Shown here: piece after piece, positions 30,723 through 43,107 of the stretch
Numbering within the stretch: the stretch's first letter is position 1
How the letters are laid out: each line of letters opens with the position of its first letter
Assembly: GCA_009823505.1 (NCBI GenBank)
Contig: VZQC01013986.1
Location: 1,106,322-1,170,321, forward strand
DNA length: 64,000 nucleotides
Source: Rhizomys pruinosus
Taxonomy: Eukaryota > Chordata > Mammalia > Rodentia > Spalacidae
Direction: 5' to 3'
Made by a program: the position numbers and the translations under genes
The notes under the pieces: model-generated
Told to the model about the DNA's origin: nothing
What the model saw: the letters and a program-made list of their open reading frames with translations, nothing else
Database searches by the model: none

Positions 30723-33210
30723 CCTTAACTAGCCCAGTTAACCAAAAGAAAGAAAAAGCAACTCCAAATCAGTAGAATTTGTAATGAAAGGGGAAACATC
30801 ACAATAGACAATGAAAAGATCCAGACAATCATATGGGAATACTTCAAAAACTTATACTCTACTAAAGTTGAAAACCTAAGAGAAATGGATGAAATCCTGG
30901 AAATCAACAAGACTTAACCAAGAGACTGACAGCTTAAACAGACTCATAATATTTGAGGAAATTGAAAATGTAATAAAAAAACCTCTCAACTAAAAAAAGT
31001 CCAGGCCCAGATGGTTTCACAGCACAATTCTATAAAACATTTAAAGAGGACTTACAATCATTTCTATTCAAACTGTTCAGAAGGATCCAAACAGAGGGAA
31101 ATCTCCCGAATTCCTTCTATGATGCCAGCATCACCCTAATACCAAAATCAGACAAAGACACAACTAAAAACAGACCCATCTCATTAATGAACATAGATGC
31201 AAAAATTCTCAACAAAATACTTGCAAACTGCATATAGACCCACATCAAAAAGATCATCTATCATGACCAAGTTGGATTCATACCAGAGATACAGGGATGG
31301 TTCAGCATACGTATCAATAAATATCATAAAACACACAAATGGACTGAAAGACAAAAACCAAATGGTCATCTCAATTGATGCAGAGAAAGCCTTCGACAAA
31401 GCCTTCATGTTCAAAGAGGGAACTGGACTGGAGATAACATTCCTCAACATAATCAAAGCTATATACAACAAACCCACAGCCAACATCATCCTAAATGGGG
31501 AAAAATTAAAAGCATTTCCCTTAAAGGCAGGAACCTGGCAAGGCTGCTCCCTCTCTCCACTCCTCTTCAGTATAGTACTTGAAATGCTTGCTAGGGCAGT
31601 AAGACAAGAAAAGGAAATTAAAGGAGTACTAATTGGAAAAGGGGAACTCAAACCATCCCTTTTTGCAGATGATATGATAGGTTTCCCTAAGGGATTCTAA
31701 AAACTCCACCAGAAAACTCCTAGAAATGATTAAGAGTTACAGTAAAGTGGTGGGATACAAAATTAACCTAGAAATGTTCTTTACACAATAACAAACAACT
31801 GGAGAAGGAATACAAGGAGACCTTCCCACTCACAATAGTTTAATAAAAAAATACCTAGGAACAAACCTAACCAAAGACACCAAAGATCTCTACAACAAAA
31901 AAACTTAAACCCCTGAAGAAGGAGATTGAATAAGACACTAGAAGATGGAAAGCCCTTCCATGCTCATGTATTGGAAAAATTAATATAGTAAAAATGTCTA
32001 TTACTCAAATTAACATACAAATTTAATGCAATCCCAATTAAAATACCCATGGGTTTCTTCAGACTTGGAAAAAAAATCCTAAATTCATATGGAAAAACAT
32101 AGGACCCTGAATAGCCAAAGCAACCCTGAGTGAAAAGAGCAATACGGGGGGATCACTATAGCAGACTTCAAACTATATTATAGACCTACAGTCATTAAAA
32201 ACAACCTGGTACTGACACAAAAACAGACCCATAGACCAATGGAACAAAACTGAAGATCCAAACTTGAGCACATACAATTTCAGCCACTTTATATTTGACA
32301 AAGGGACCAAAAGACTCAATGGAGGAAAGACAGCATCTTCAGGAGATGGTGTTGGGAAAACTGGATCACCACTTGTAGAAGAATAAAATTAAACCCCTAC
32401 CTCTCTCCCTGTACAAAATTCAACTCCAAATGGATCAAAGACCTCGTGAAACTGAAACTCTGAAGGTCATAGAAGAAAATGTTGGCAGCAACCTACGAGA
32501 CATAGGCATAGGAAAAGACCTTCTAAATCAGCAGCTGAGCAGAAAATAAGGTGACCAATTAACAAGTAGGACCTCGTTAAACTGAAAAGCTTCTGTACAG
32601 CGAAAGAAACAATCAGGGAAGTGAAGAGAAAACCTAGAGTGGGAGGAAACCTTCACCAGTGATACAGCTGACAGAGCATTAACATCCAGAATATATAAAC
32701 TACTCAAAAAAACAAAGAAGAAAAAAGATTCACTTAAAAGATGGAGTAAAGAGCTGAACAGAGACTTCACAAGTGAGGAAGTAAAGAAACATCTTAAAAA
32801 GTGTCCAACATTGCTAATAATTAAGGAAATGCAAAGGAAAACCACTTTTAAGATTTTATCTCACTCCCACAAGACTTATTAGGATCAAGAAATAAAAGAT
32901 ACTAAATGCTGGAGTTGTGGGGAAAGGGGTGGGAATGCAAACTCATACAACACACTGTGGTAAGCAGTGTGGAGAACCCTTAAAGGACTCAAAATGAGCC
33001 TACCACCTGATCCAGTCATAGCACTACTGGGTACACAGCCACAAGACATCCTACCACAGAGATATATGCACATCTCTGTTTACTGCAGTTCTCTTCACAA
33101 CAGCAAAAAGCTGAAGCCAATGCAAGTGCCCCTCAACAGATGAGTGGATAAAGAAAATGTGGCACTGCTACAGAATGGGATTCTATGCAGCAGTAAAGAG
33201 AGGATATCAT

Positions 33211-33402
33211 GGGGCTGGAGAGATGGCCTAGCGGTTAAGAGCACCGACCGCTCTTACAGAGGACCCGGGTTTGATCCCCAGCACCCACATGGCGGCCGAG
33301 AGCCGTCTGAAACTCCAATTCCAGGAGAACTCCAGTTCCAGGGGAATCCGAGACCCTCTTCTGACCACCGCAGCACTGCAATGACATGGGTGCACAAACA
33401 AA

Positions 33403-33433
<31 letters not shown>

Positions 33434-33440
33434 ATAAAGA
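33211..33440 (+). mobile_element. B2 SINE, 17-bp-duplication subfamily
   Basis: GGGGCTGGAGAGATGGCCTA to a long A-rich tail. Left AGAGGATATCAT and right AGAGGACATCAAT are its target duplication inside L1. Its AACTCCA-TTCCAGG block is doubled. Confidence 0.92.
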
Positions 33441-33624
33441 AAAAAAAAAAATAGAGGACATCAATGAACTTTGCAGAGTAAATGGATGGGACAGATGCAA
33501 TTATGCTAATGAGAGTAACAGGACCCCAGAGAAAACAAACTGATCCATATGGTATCCCTCTTTGTGGATCCTAGCACCAAATCTCCTATGTTTTCTTTTC
33601 AAATACATTGTACTTTTACTCTAT

Positions 33625-33806
33625 ATGTATAATGAGAATGCCCTGCTATATGTAAGTGCACCCATATTTGCAATTGTCATGGGTCAAGGAAAGAACATTG
33701 AATGCCGCAAAGGGTTACAGACATTTTTGCGTGTGCATTTGGTTGATGCCGTTCCGAACTGGTCGCAAGTAGACACTTGTTAAACACGAGCCATCTCTTC
33801 AGCCGC
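33625..33806 (-). mobile_element. B2 SINE, very degraded
   Basis: Only CTATATGTAAGTGCACCCAT and GAGCCATCTCTTCAGCC are clearly B2; the centre is scrambled. Confidence 0.5.
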
Positions 33807-33825
33807 CAAATCGTCTATATTATTT

Positions 33826-33972
33826 TGTCTGTTTCAGACAGGGTCCTTCTGTACCCCAGCTGCCTGGAAACTCACTCTTAGAACCAGGATGGCCGTGAAC
33901 TCACAAGGACCGCCTGCCTCTGCCTCCCAAGTGCTAGATTAAAGAGGGTGGGCAGCCACCAATGGCCCTGCT
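33826..33972 (-). mobile_element. B1 SINE, indel-rich
   Basis: TTTCAGACAGGGTCCTTCTG to GGTGGGCAGCCACCAATGGC, with many one-base deletions. Confidence 0.78.
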
Positions 33973-34519
33973 CCAATAGCTCGTATTTTGTGAGGCAAAC
34001 TGAAGTCTGTTCTTTTTATAATAATCTTTTTTAAAAATCTTACTTTCTTTCTTTTCTTTCCTCTTTAAGTAAATATAACAATAGTTACTCAATCACACTC
34101 ACTGATTAAATGTAGAAATGTCACTTTTTTTCCTTTACTTGTGCATACAACCCCTACAGTCAAAATTGGACTTAGCCTATAGTTTATTTCGACTCATAAT
34201 TTTATGTTTATCAGACATGCTCTATGCATATTTTGAAGGACAAATTGAAAGGAACAAACAAAAGACTGGTTCAAGAGAACTGACTTGAAAACAGTAAAAT
34301 TCTGCCCAAAACAGTTAAACTCTGCCATTGAAAACTTAAAAAAAAACTGAGAAAAAAGTGTGCATGAACTCCGTACGCGAGAATGGACCAGCGCTAGGGA
34401 AGGTGGGATGATGGAGTAGAGGGAAAGGGTTTCTAAATTACTGACAAGAGAGTCCTTATAAAGAGCAATGAAAGGTCAATAAAAAAATTAAGAAACAAAA
34501 CAAAAAAAGTTAAATTCTT

Positions 34520-34775
34520 TTTTTTTATATGAAAATTTTTATTATGTTTATTTTAGTGTCATGAGTATATTGTCCACATAAGCATGTTAAGATTGCATCT
34601 AGTTTCCACTACCAAAGGTGCCCACAGCTCCGAATAGGGTCGATCAGCAGGTGCGTATGGACCCTGTCCTTGAGTATAATGTTTGCTTCCCTTGGGAGTC
34701 ACTGGAGACAAACCTGGGTCCTCTACAAAAGACAGCTATGCTCTTAACACTGAGCCATCCATCTCTCCAGCTGCC
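34520..34775 (-). mobile_element. B2/B3-type SINE, degraded
   Basis: TCATGAGTATATTGTCCACA to AGCCATCCATCTCTCCAGC. Middle poorly alignable. Confidence 0.6.
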
Positions 34776-34799
34776 CTTTTAACAACTTGGGAGTGGTCC

Positions 34800-34932
34800 C
34801 TTTTTGAAGATAGGTTTCCCTCACCCTAGCTGGTCAGAGCTCACTCTGTATACCAGGCTGCCCTGGACTCTCAGAATCCACTGCCTCTTCCTCCAGAGTG
34901 CCAGGATTAAAGATGCACCACCACCCTGGCTC
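34800..34932 (-). mobile_element. B1 SINE, degraded
   Basis: TTTTTGAAGATAGGTTTCCC to CACCACCACCCTGGCTCC. Confidence 0.75.
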
Positions 34933-34949
34933 CTTTAACAATTTTTAGA

Positions 34950-35116
34950 TTATTTTTTTATTAGTATTATTAATTTGTGGCACATATATGGGTGTGGGTC
35001 CATGTGATTGCAGTCCCCACAGACTTAGACTTGCAGGCGTGTGCTGGGAACTGAACTCAAGAGTCTCTAGACGAGATAGTCTTACTCTATAAGCAACGAG
35101 CCATCTCATCTAGCTC
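34950..35116 (-). mobile_element. B2/B3-type SINE, degraded
   Basis: GTGCTGGGAACTGAACTCAA and GAGCCATCTCATCTAGCT mark the head. Confidence 0.6.
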
Positions 35117-35151
35117 TCCTTCGTATAGCTATTTTATGTATTCTTAGTTAC

Positions 35152-35302
35152 TTTGTTTTGGTCTTTTGAGACAGGGTCTCCCTTGAGCCCAGCTCCTGAA
35201 CTCGTCTTGTAGACAGGCTTGTGGGCTTGAACTCACCACAACAGATCCACCTGCCTCTCTGCCTCCAAGTGCATAGGATTAAAGACATACTCAGCAATGC
35301 CT
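35152..35302 (-). mobile_element. B1 SINE, indel-rich
   Basis: TTGGTCTTTTGAGACAGGGT to GGATTAAAGACATACTCAGC, missing bases throughout. Confidence 0.78.
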
Positions 35303-35479
35303 TCTCATATTTACTTATGTTTCTTACATTGACTTTTTATTTCCCATTTTCTTTCGGAATTAAAATTTATATTATTCCAAAAAATCAATAACACGCCACA
35401 CATAAAATCAAAATTACAAATTCTGAAATAAACTATAGGTTTGAATTCACTAAACACATTAAGATTCACATTTTTTGAC

Positions 35480-37400
35480 TTTTTAATATATACTTTTATT
35501 GAATGTTTATTTCATGCATCATTTTTATCAATTTAGTTAGCAACCCCTTTTCCCTTCCACCCACCCACCCAGTTCATGCATTCTGCCATATCTATTTCTT
35601 TTTTTTTCTTTTTTTATATACATTTTAATGGTTTATAGCGAACTTTTTCCAAGCGTCATACTTCATTTTCTCAATTGAATCTAGAATTGCTTCCCTTTCC
35701 ATCCCCCCACCCCACCCGAGGTCCGCACTCTGCCAGGCATGTCCTGTATCTTTTTTTCTGAGTCTTTCCAAGTTTTTTTCTTTTTAAGTTCCTTGTTGTT
35801 GTCTCTCCAACTTGTATTGCTACAGTATAGATACAGTATATGACTATAACATATACTACACACACATATATACACATCACATTGAATTGGGGATTTTTTT
35901 TTTTTTCCTAAAAATGTATATGTTTTCCTTATAGAATGCTCAAAGTTCCTCCTTGCAATCCCAAGCAACCTATCTAATCTGTCATTTTGCTCCACACTTG
36001 GGTTCTACCCCCATGGTCACCCAAATTGGAACCAGTAAGAACCAGTTCTGCTTGATCCCCTGAGACCTAGTCCTGGCCCATGATACAGCCCAGGTAGTAC
36101 CAACAATGGCACTCTATGACTTCTGCAGGTGCATGCCTAGCTGAATACAATTAACCAGCAACTGGTACATCTCAGTAGGCACTAGCAGGTGAAGTTGGAT
36201 GTTCACATTAACCAATTCTAATCTTAGGAAGACCCAAAGAACCACTAAAAGGTCTTCAGTCCACAAACGGTGAAATGTAGGAGACACATTGGCTAAAAGG
36301 TGTCGGTGATCAGTATACAATTGCGGAGATGAAATGGCAGCCACAGAGTTGAGGCACTTGCCAGTAATAAATAATGAAGACAGACCCAAAACAAAGACTT
36401 AGCTCTCCGAAAGAATTTTCATTTTTTACTTACGTAAGAAGCTCAAGTTTGTTTTGTGTCTGCATTAAGTTTCTCTGGTCTTACTGAATTCTGGTTGTAC
36501 TTTCCTTCTGAGTGCTTGAAGGCACACAGTTCCAAGTAGACCAAGGTTAGTTTTGTTTGGGTCAGTTGAGATCTGGTCCATCAGGGCCTCTCGGGTTTTT
36601 TGTTTGGGGTGGGAGCTCCCTTGCCTTGTTCAGCTCCTCATCCACCATTCATCCACATGAAGACAAAAAAATCAGGTCTTCTAACAGGCTTCCTTTTCTG
36701 AAGCATAGCAGACTTTCCTCTTTATAAACTGACACGGCTGAAGTCCTATTAGTGGGCCTCCAAGACCTCCCTGAAACAGAATGACCCATATTTGCAGACA
36801 TCAGAGATGCCCCCAGCATAGTCCCCAAGACTTTTGACTTCTAGGGCAAAACAAAGTACCCTTAGCCCTGGCAAATTGGTGCATGGTTAGGTATGGTCCT
36901 TAAGACCCAGAAAGCTAATGCACCAGCCTATTACATTCACCTATATTAAAATTGGTATCCTTGAAAACAAACTGTATTATTTCCATATCATATTTCTATT
37001 CACATCTTCCCATTTTAAACCCATATACTCTAAAAGATGCACACTACCCTCCATCAAATACCAAAAACCCAAGGTCTAAAAACAAATGTTAGGTCAGCTC
37101 TACAACCTGTTTAGGGATTCACAATCAAGAGCACAGTTGTCTTATTTATTATATTTTTATCTTATGTATGAATGTACTTCTGCATGAGGTCTGTGCACCC
37201 GTGTCGTGCAATGCCCGAGAGTGTCTTTATCAGAAATATAACATGAACTATGCCAGTTCTTACAAACTAGGTACTTGGCTTACATAGCACCCAACAGATG
37301 ATGGATACGCATTCCATCTCTGCTTGTCGGGAATGTGTTACTTCCTAGCATAAATCTCTAGTCCATCCATACCTGCAAATCATGACATCATGAATTGACT
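35480..37400 (-). mobile_element. L1, antisense 3' end (long 3' UTR and ORF2 end)
   Basis: 37015-37400 parallels 29570-29870 (TCTAAAAGATGCACACTACCCTCCA-like; AACTAGGTACTTGGCTTACA; CATGACATCATGAATT). The left part is the presumed 3' UTR: AATGGTTTATAGC then TTCCCTTTCCATCCCCCCAC. Noisy sequence; a B2 scrap interrupts it. Confidence 0.65.
37137..37216 (-). mobile_element. B2 SINE 3' fragment
   Basis: TTTTATCTTATGTATGAATG and GTGCACCCGTGTCGTGCAAT; the head is absent. Confidence 0.75.
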
Positions 37401-38768
37401 TATTAATGGTTAAGGGATTACATCGTGAATGAGCCGCCGAAGGCAAATAGTGAGACTTGTCTCAAAAAAAAAAAAGAATATTGTCAATATAGAAACATAA
37501 AGAACTATGCGATTGGAGCAAGAGATTTTTTCTAATGACAAAGCTCTTTTATCTTATACAATATTTATATTAAGGTTAAAAGAACTTGGATTGTCACTCT
37601 CTTCTATAATTCCAGGTTTCTCTACTTCTAGAACAGGAATTGCTTTAAAATATTAGTAGGAGGAAGGACAGAGGGAAGATATTGACAGAGGGAGGGAATC
37701 TGTAGAACACTGCAATTGTTAGCTTGAACAGAAAAACCAAAAAGGTAATTTTTAAACCCAAGTTTGTTTTTCACAAAGCCTGAAAACTGAATAAATTTAT
37801 TACACAATGACAAAGCTATGGCATCTAAAATAGCCATATAAAATAAAATCATAACAGATAAATGGAATAAATCTTTGAACTTTTAAAAGATGATGAATAA
37901 CATTAAATTCTACCTCTGTCAACTTCACACTCTAAGAATATCATCAAGCTTTGCAATTATAATTAAGATAAGAGCTTGTTCACAATAAAACTGACTAGGA
38001 TAATAATTAAGAGCATATGAGCATCATATCCAGAAGTAGAAAGATATGTAAAACATGCCATGAAGCCAAGTATAAGGCATAATTTAAAAAATAAAAACAA
38101 GTGACCTGTGAGATTAAATCGACAGGAGGGAAATGGAAAATCCAGAAGGCTCTAAATGTGGAACAATTGCAAATGTCAGGGTAAGAAAATACAATTTAAA
38201 GAAACTTAATGGAAGAGTAAAATATGAAATTCAACTGGAGAAAAGCTAAATACAAGAATGAAAATTCAGTGTCAAAAGTCAGTGACTGGAGCAAATTAAG
38301 AAAATAATTTCTATTTATTCACAAAGTATTTATTAAGCATTTGCAACACTGCTAGTTTCTCAGGGAGGGCATGATGGGTTTCAGGTGGCAATGTGATGGG
38401 TCAGGGAAGCGGAAGATGTGTCAGGAAAACACTACAATTCATTCATTTTCATGTCTTCAACATGTAGCTACTGCACAGCATGACCTAAAAATTCAATATT
38501 TTCTTAATATATGAACTGTCAGAATCTCAACTGGGATAGAAGAGGAGACAAAAGCCCAGTGGAAATACTGACAGATAAGAAGAAAATGCAGATTCTTTGA
38601 AAGGACTTTTCATGTTCTTACATGTGACCTTCAACAGAACTCAGTCCTTAGCTCATATCCTGGAGATAGATTAGTTATCCTTGTTTCTGGTCCCACTGGT
38701 AACCTCTGTTATCCAACTTTGACCTTATCTTTGGTGAGGTCTCATTATAGATAGGAGCCTTAATTCAT
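37401..38768. other. unique intronic sequence, 1.3 kb
   Basis: A B1-like tail scrap (GAGACTTGTCTCAAAAA) at about 37452-37478; otherwise nothing recognised. Confidence 0.5.
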
Positions 38769-38769
38769 T

Positions 38770-39010
38770 TTTTTTAATTTTTAAAATTTAATTAATTAAT
38801 TTATTATTTTTAAGTGTCTGAATGTACTGTCTGCATGTAGGTCTGTGCTCCCGCGTAGTGCAATGCCGAGGAGGTCAGAAGAGGGTGTCGGATTCCCCTG
38901 AAAATGGAGTCAAAGACAGCTGTCAGCCACCATGTGGGTGCTGGGGATCGAACCCGCGTCCTCTCCAAGAGCAGCCGGCGCTCTGAACCGCTAGGCCATC
39001 TCTCCAGCCC
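38770..39010 (-). mobile_element. B2 SINE
   Basis: A/T-rich tail then GTGTCTGAATGTACTGTCTG to CCATCTCTCCAGCCCCC; CpGs retained, hence fairly young. Confidence 0.9.
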
Positions 39011-39116
39011 CCATTTTTTTTATATTGAGCTTGCCCACTAAAAGAACATATGAAGAACTCATCTGTTTACAAGTAGACAATTTCAGGCAGTGGAGCTCAA
39101 GAATAAATACTTATTG

Positions 39117-39198
39117 GTGTGAGAATGTAGCTTATTTGGTAAAGTACATGTCTAGCACATAAGAAGGCCCTGACTTTGATTCCCATCACTGCACAAAA
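39117..39198 (+). mobile_element. ID-type SINE
   Basis: GAGAATGTAGCTTATTTGGT and AAGGCCCTGACTTTGATTCC. Confidence 0.72.
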
Positions 39199-39207
39199 AA
39201 CTGGATT

Positions 39208-39605
39208 TGGTGGCTGTCCTAGATAGCTTCAGTTGTCAGCCACACCCAGGTGAACAGGAAGCTCAATTGAGGAATTTCTCCATTGGATTGGCCTGTGGAG
39301 ATATCCGGGGGCATTTTCTTGACTGTTGAGTGATGTGGGAAGGTCCAGCCTGTTGTGGGCAGTGCTACTCCTGGGCAGGTGGTCCTGTGTGTTGTGTAAG
39401 AAAGCAGGCTAAGCACAGGCTGGGGGAGCAAACCAATAAGCAGTGTTCCTCCGTGCTCTGTGCTCCAGGTTCCTGCTCTGAATTCCTGCTTTGGCTTCCC
39501 TAAGTGATGAATTGTTACCTGGGAGATGTAAGATAAAATAAACTCCTTTCTCTCCAAGTTGTGTTTTGATCCATGTTTTTATCAGAGTAATAGAAGGTAA
39601 TCAGG
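39208..39605 (-). mobile_element. rodent non-autonomous DNA transposon (URR1/RCHARR1-like)
   Basis: Reverse complement aligns end to end with the 8.69 kb copy (CACCTGCCCAGGAGTAGCAC; CAACTTGGAGAGAAAGGAG). Confidence 0.75.
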
Positions 39606-39644
39606 ACAGTGGTAACTGGAAGGCAAAATTTGCTAATACCAAGC

Positions 39645-39748
39645 TAGGGCCAGTGGCACAGTTGTAATCTCAGTGCTTGGGAGGTAGAAGCAGGAGGATC
39701 AGAAATTCAAAGTTATCTTTGACTACTTAGGAAGTTCAAGGCTAGCCT
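39645..39748 (+). mobile_element. old B1-like SINE
   Basis: AGTGCTTGGGAGGTAGAAGC and TCAAGGCTAGCCTGACTG; its 3' end is replaced by a B2. Confidence 0.55.
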
Positions 39749-39965
39749 GACTGCTCTTACAGAGGATCCGGGTTCAATTCCCAGCACCCACATAGCAGCT
39801 AAGAACCGTCTTTAACTCCAGTTCCAGGGGAATCCGATGCCCTCTTCTGACCACCACGGCACTGCACACGACACGGGTGCACCAACCTACATGCAGACAG
39901 TACATTCATACACACACATAAAAAACAAAAAAAATTAAAAACTTTAAAAATTAAAAAAAATAAAT
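39749..39965 (+). mobile_element. B2 SINE, 5'-truncated
   Basis: Begins inside the B2 head at CTGCTCTTACAGAGGATCCG and runs to an A-rich tail. This copy lacks the 17-bp duplication. Confidence 0.88.
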
Positions 39966-40014
39966 AATTTTTTAAAAATGTTGAAATACATGAGCCACTA
40001 AGATGACATTTCAC

Positions 40015-40262
40015 GGGGCTGGAGAGATGGCCTAGCGGTTAAGAGCACCGACCGCTCTTGCAGAGGACCCGGGTTCGATCCCCAGCACCCACATGGCGGC
40101 CGAGAGCCATCTGAAACTCCAATTCCAGGAGAACTCCAGCTCCAGGGGAATCCGAGACCCTCTTCTGACCTCCGCGGCACTGCACGACACGGGTGCACAG
40201 ACCTGCATGCAGATAGTACATTCGTACACATACAGAAATAAATAAAAAAAAAGAAAACAAAC
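40015..40262 (+). mobile_element. B2 SINE, young, 17-bp-duplication subfamily
   Basis: Near-intact copy from GGGGCTGGAGAGATGGCCTA to A-rich tail with most CpGs preserved; the AACTCCAATTCCAGGAG block is followed directly by AACTCCAGCTCCAGGGG. Confidence 0.95.
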
Positions 40263-40311
40263 AAGAGTTGTATAATGTAAATGAACAAACAAGGGAATTA
40301 AAAATATATCA

Positions 40312-40452
40312 GTGGCCCCAGGTCCGGTGGTGCACACCTTTAGTCCCAGCACTCAGGAGGCAGAGGCAGGCAGATTTCTGTGAGATAGAGGCCAACCTGG
40401 TCTACATAGCAAGTTCTGGGCCAGCTGTAGCTACAGGGAGACCCTATCTCAA
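40312..40452 (+). mobile_element. B1 SINE
   Basis: GGCCCCAGGTCCGGTGGTGC to GAGACCCTATCTCAAA. Confidence 0.9.
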
Positions 40453-40494
40453 ACACACACACACACACACACGCACGCACGCGCACACACACAC
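40453..40494 (+). repeat. (CA)n microsatellite in a B1 tail
   Basis: About 40 bases of CA with a CGCACGCACGCG interruption. Confidence 0.95.
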
Positions 40495-41570
40495 TATGCA
40501 AAGAAATAAAAATCAATGGGACTAATCAGAGTCCTAAAATCAACAAATACATAGGAGGATCTAGTAACTGATAATATATCACCTACTTTTGGACAGCCAA
40601 TTAAATACAGTCCCCACATTAAAGATTCTAGTTTATATATTTAGAGCAGAAAACAAAAACTCAGTTAAAAAAAGTTTTGCCCCCAAACAATATAGGCTAT
40701 TGCTACTTCTCTTTATTGCCCACCAGAACTGGATGATAAGAGCCTATTTATTGCTAATATGATTAAAACTACATTTGGTCATAGGTTATAGTGAAATCAA
40801 GCTGGAACTGAGCTGGAAGCTTCTCTGCTGGAGTGCTGCACCACCAATTTGCAGACAAGATGTGCTCACTGGTACAAGAGTGGCGTGACTGTTACTGAGG
40901 TAAACGGTCATTTTCTGATGAAATTTAGGGCTTGCTTCACAGGAGGGAATTCATACCTGTTACTGTAAACCTGATCAAACTCCAGAACTGGGGAGGTTAT
41001 AGGTCCTGGTGGGAAGCTACTTCTGTTGTTTTACTGAATCTGACAAATGTCCTTCTCACACTGCCTGCCTTCTAAATACCCAAGTGTATGCCCAAAGACT
41101 AGTGCTGTCTTCAGCTTTGGTCAGAGCTTCTTTTAAGATTGGGTGGCAGTTAATTCAGAGGTAACTGGTCAAAGTGCTGAGAATAAGTGACTGCTGAGTG
41201 CTCACCACTAAGTGGGAAACGTGTATCGCCACCTCCAAGGCTCAGGGAATTTTGTGTAAGAGCTAGAGGAAGGACTAGAGTGCTGTAGAGAATACTGTCT
41301 TTCAGACACAACGTGACCATTGAACTCATGAACTCACAATAGCTGTGATTCCCTGCAATACACCAACATAGGATTGGGTCTATCAACATTCCATCGTGGC
41401 AGGAGGAAGGGCTCATGAAGCACCACCTTCCCTGATGAGTTATTGGCAATTAATGGTTGATGGAGGAAGGGGAGACATTTTCTTCAGTGGTGTAGACAAA
41501 AGGAACATACTCATGTTCTGTAAATAACTCACCTATGTTCATGTAAAGAATAATAATTAAACAAATTGGG

Positions 41571-41573
<3 letters not shown>
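40495..41573. other. unique intronic sequence, 1.1 kb
   Basis: No repeat or exon recognised. A 99-codon minus frame at 41150-41449 is not recognised. Confidence 0.5.
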
Positions 41574-41608
<35 letters not shown>

Positions 41609-41639
41609 AGACACACACACACACAGACACACACAGACA
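41574..41639 (+). repeat. (CA)n microsatellite with CAGACA interruptions
   Basis: ACACACACAC run interspersed with ACAGACACAG. Confidence 0.95.
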
Positions 41640-41747
41640 TGAAAGTAGAGGGGTTATAAATTGGGAGGAGCAGGGGGACCAGCAGGTGTGGAGAGGGAAT
41701 AAGAGGATAATGGGGGGTGAGATGATAAAAAATACTTTACACACTGT

Positions 41748-42152
41748 GCTGGACAGCTTTAGTGTCAACTTGACACACCTGGGTTGAGGGAGCCTCAGCT
41801 GGGGAATTGGCGCCATTGGACTGGCCTGTGGCCATGTCTGTGGAGTATTGTCATGATTGTTGATTTATATGGAAGGGCCCAGCCTACTGTGGGTGGTGCC
41901 ACCTAGGAAGGTTGTTATGTACAGTATAAGAAAGCAGGCTGGGCATGGACCAGGGGAGCAAGCCAGTAAGAAGCATTCCTCCATGGCCTGTGCTCCAGCT
42001 CCTGCCTCCAGGTTCCTGCCCTGAGTTCCTACTTTGGGCTCCCTGAGTGATGAACTGTGACCCAGGAGATGTGAGCTGAATAAACCCTTTCCTCCCCAAG
42101 TTGGTATCAGTCAGAGTGTTTTGTCACAGCAACTGAAAGGAAACTAGAACAC
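41748..42152 (-). mobile_element. rodent non-autonomous DNA transposon (URR1/RCHARR1-like)
   Basis: Contains GTCAACTTGACACACCTGGG, GGGCCCAGCCTACTGTGGG and AATAAACCCTTTCCTCCCCA; reverse complement matches the 8.69 kb copy. Ends GTGCTGGACAG and AACTAGAACAC are imperfect inverted repeats. Confidence 0.8.
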
Positions 42153-43105
42153 ATATATATGAAAATATAATAAAACCCACTGTTATGTATAATTTATATA
42201 TGCTAATAAAAAGAATTATATGGTAAATAAAAAATTTCATAAAGTCAAAATATATAAAGGCAAAATAAGCCAATCTGCTTTTAAAATTAAAAGCAGCTTA
42301 ATAAAAGATACCACAAAGGAAAAGGACTCCAACAGAATGGAATAATATGTACCATTTTTATAAGGACCAAGCATCTATAATATAGATAACAAATATTTGT
42401 TATGCTGCATATAAACAGAAAATCAAATATATATTGAGTTCCTCAATAAGACAAAAGTTAAATCTCTCTCACATACAAAAGATGGTGAATATTGGTATGG
42501 TAGATTCACCCAAGGCTAAGAGACTGACACTTTCTGGCTAACCAACCTAAAAGCTATCATAATGGTCCTGATGGTGTAGGAGAGATGTTGATGCTCTTAT
42601 AGTAACATATCATATGTGTTCAAATACATAGAAAAATGGAGGAATGAAGAACAGAGCTCTTTTCCCTTCTGCTTAGATGCTATTAGCTACGACTTACTTA
42701 CACATTTGAAGTTAGATCTAAGGAGGCCAAGTCTACTGGGTCGGAAGCAATGGGCCTGGCTAAAAACTGGAGTTCCTATTACGAAAGATGAATCATAGGA
42801 GGTAACGAGCAGTCTCTGCTCTGCAACCTAAAAGACAGTAAAAGAAATACAAATGGTCAGAAAGTTTTGAGAATGTATTAAATAATGGTGTTTTATTACA
42901 TAGTAAGGTGACTACAGCATTAATAATAATAATACATTGTATATTTCAGAATAAAAGAAGATTTAGAATGTTCTCACCACAAATAAATGGTAAACGAGGT
43001 AAAGGGATATGCCAATTACACAAATTTGATGATCATTACACACTGTAAATTAGCAAAACATTACACCGTACGTGATGAATATGTACAGTCAATGAAAAAA
43101 ATTCT
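42153..43105. other. unique AT-rich intronic sequence
   Basis: Nothing recognised. Confidence 0.5.
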
Positions 43106-43107
43106 AA

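Larger units (their letters stand above)
30723..34505 (+). mobile_element. L1, sense, 5'-truncated, degraded, with nested SINEs
   Basis: Starts in ORF2 just before the reverse transcriptase ([14 protein letters not shown] near 31000; [10 protein letters not shown] near 31200; [12 protein letters not shown] near 31365; SLFADDMI near 31665, with an intact ADD triad). Runs through the C-terminal region to about 33610 and resumes as 3' UTR at 33976 (GAGGCAAACTGAAGT; ATGCATATTTTGAAGG; GTCAATAAAAAA near 34475) like the L1 at 4-8 kb. Interrupted by a B2 at 33211 and a B2/B1 pair at 33625-33972. Inactive. Confidence 0.9.

Noticed and set aside
31197..31700. Possible active L1 reverse transcriptase (ADD motif kept)
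   Set aside because: The ORF is only 167 codons, with frameshifts on both sides, nested SINEs and no ORF1 or 5' UTR; inactive.
40015..40100. tRNA gene at B2 or ID heads
   Set aside because: A and B boxes resemble tRNA, but each copy continues into a SINE body with A-tail and target duplications.
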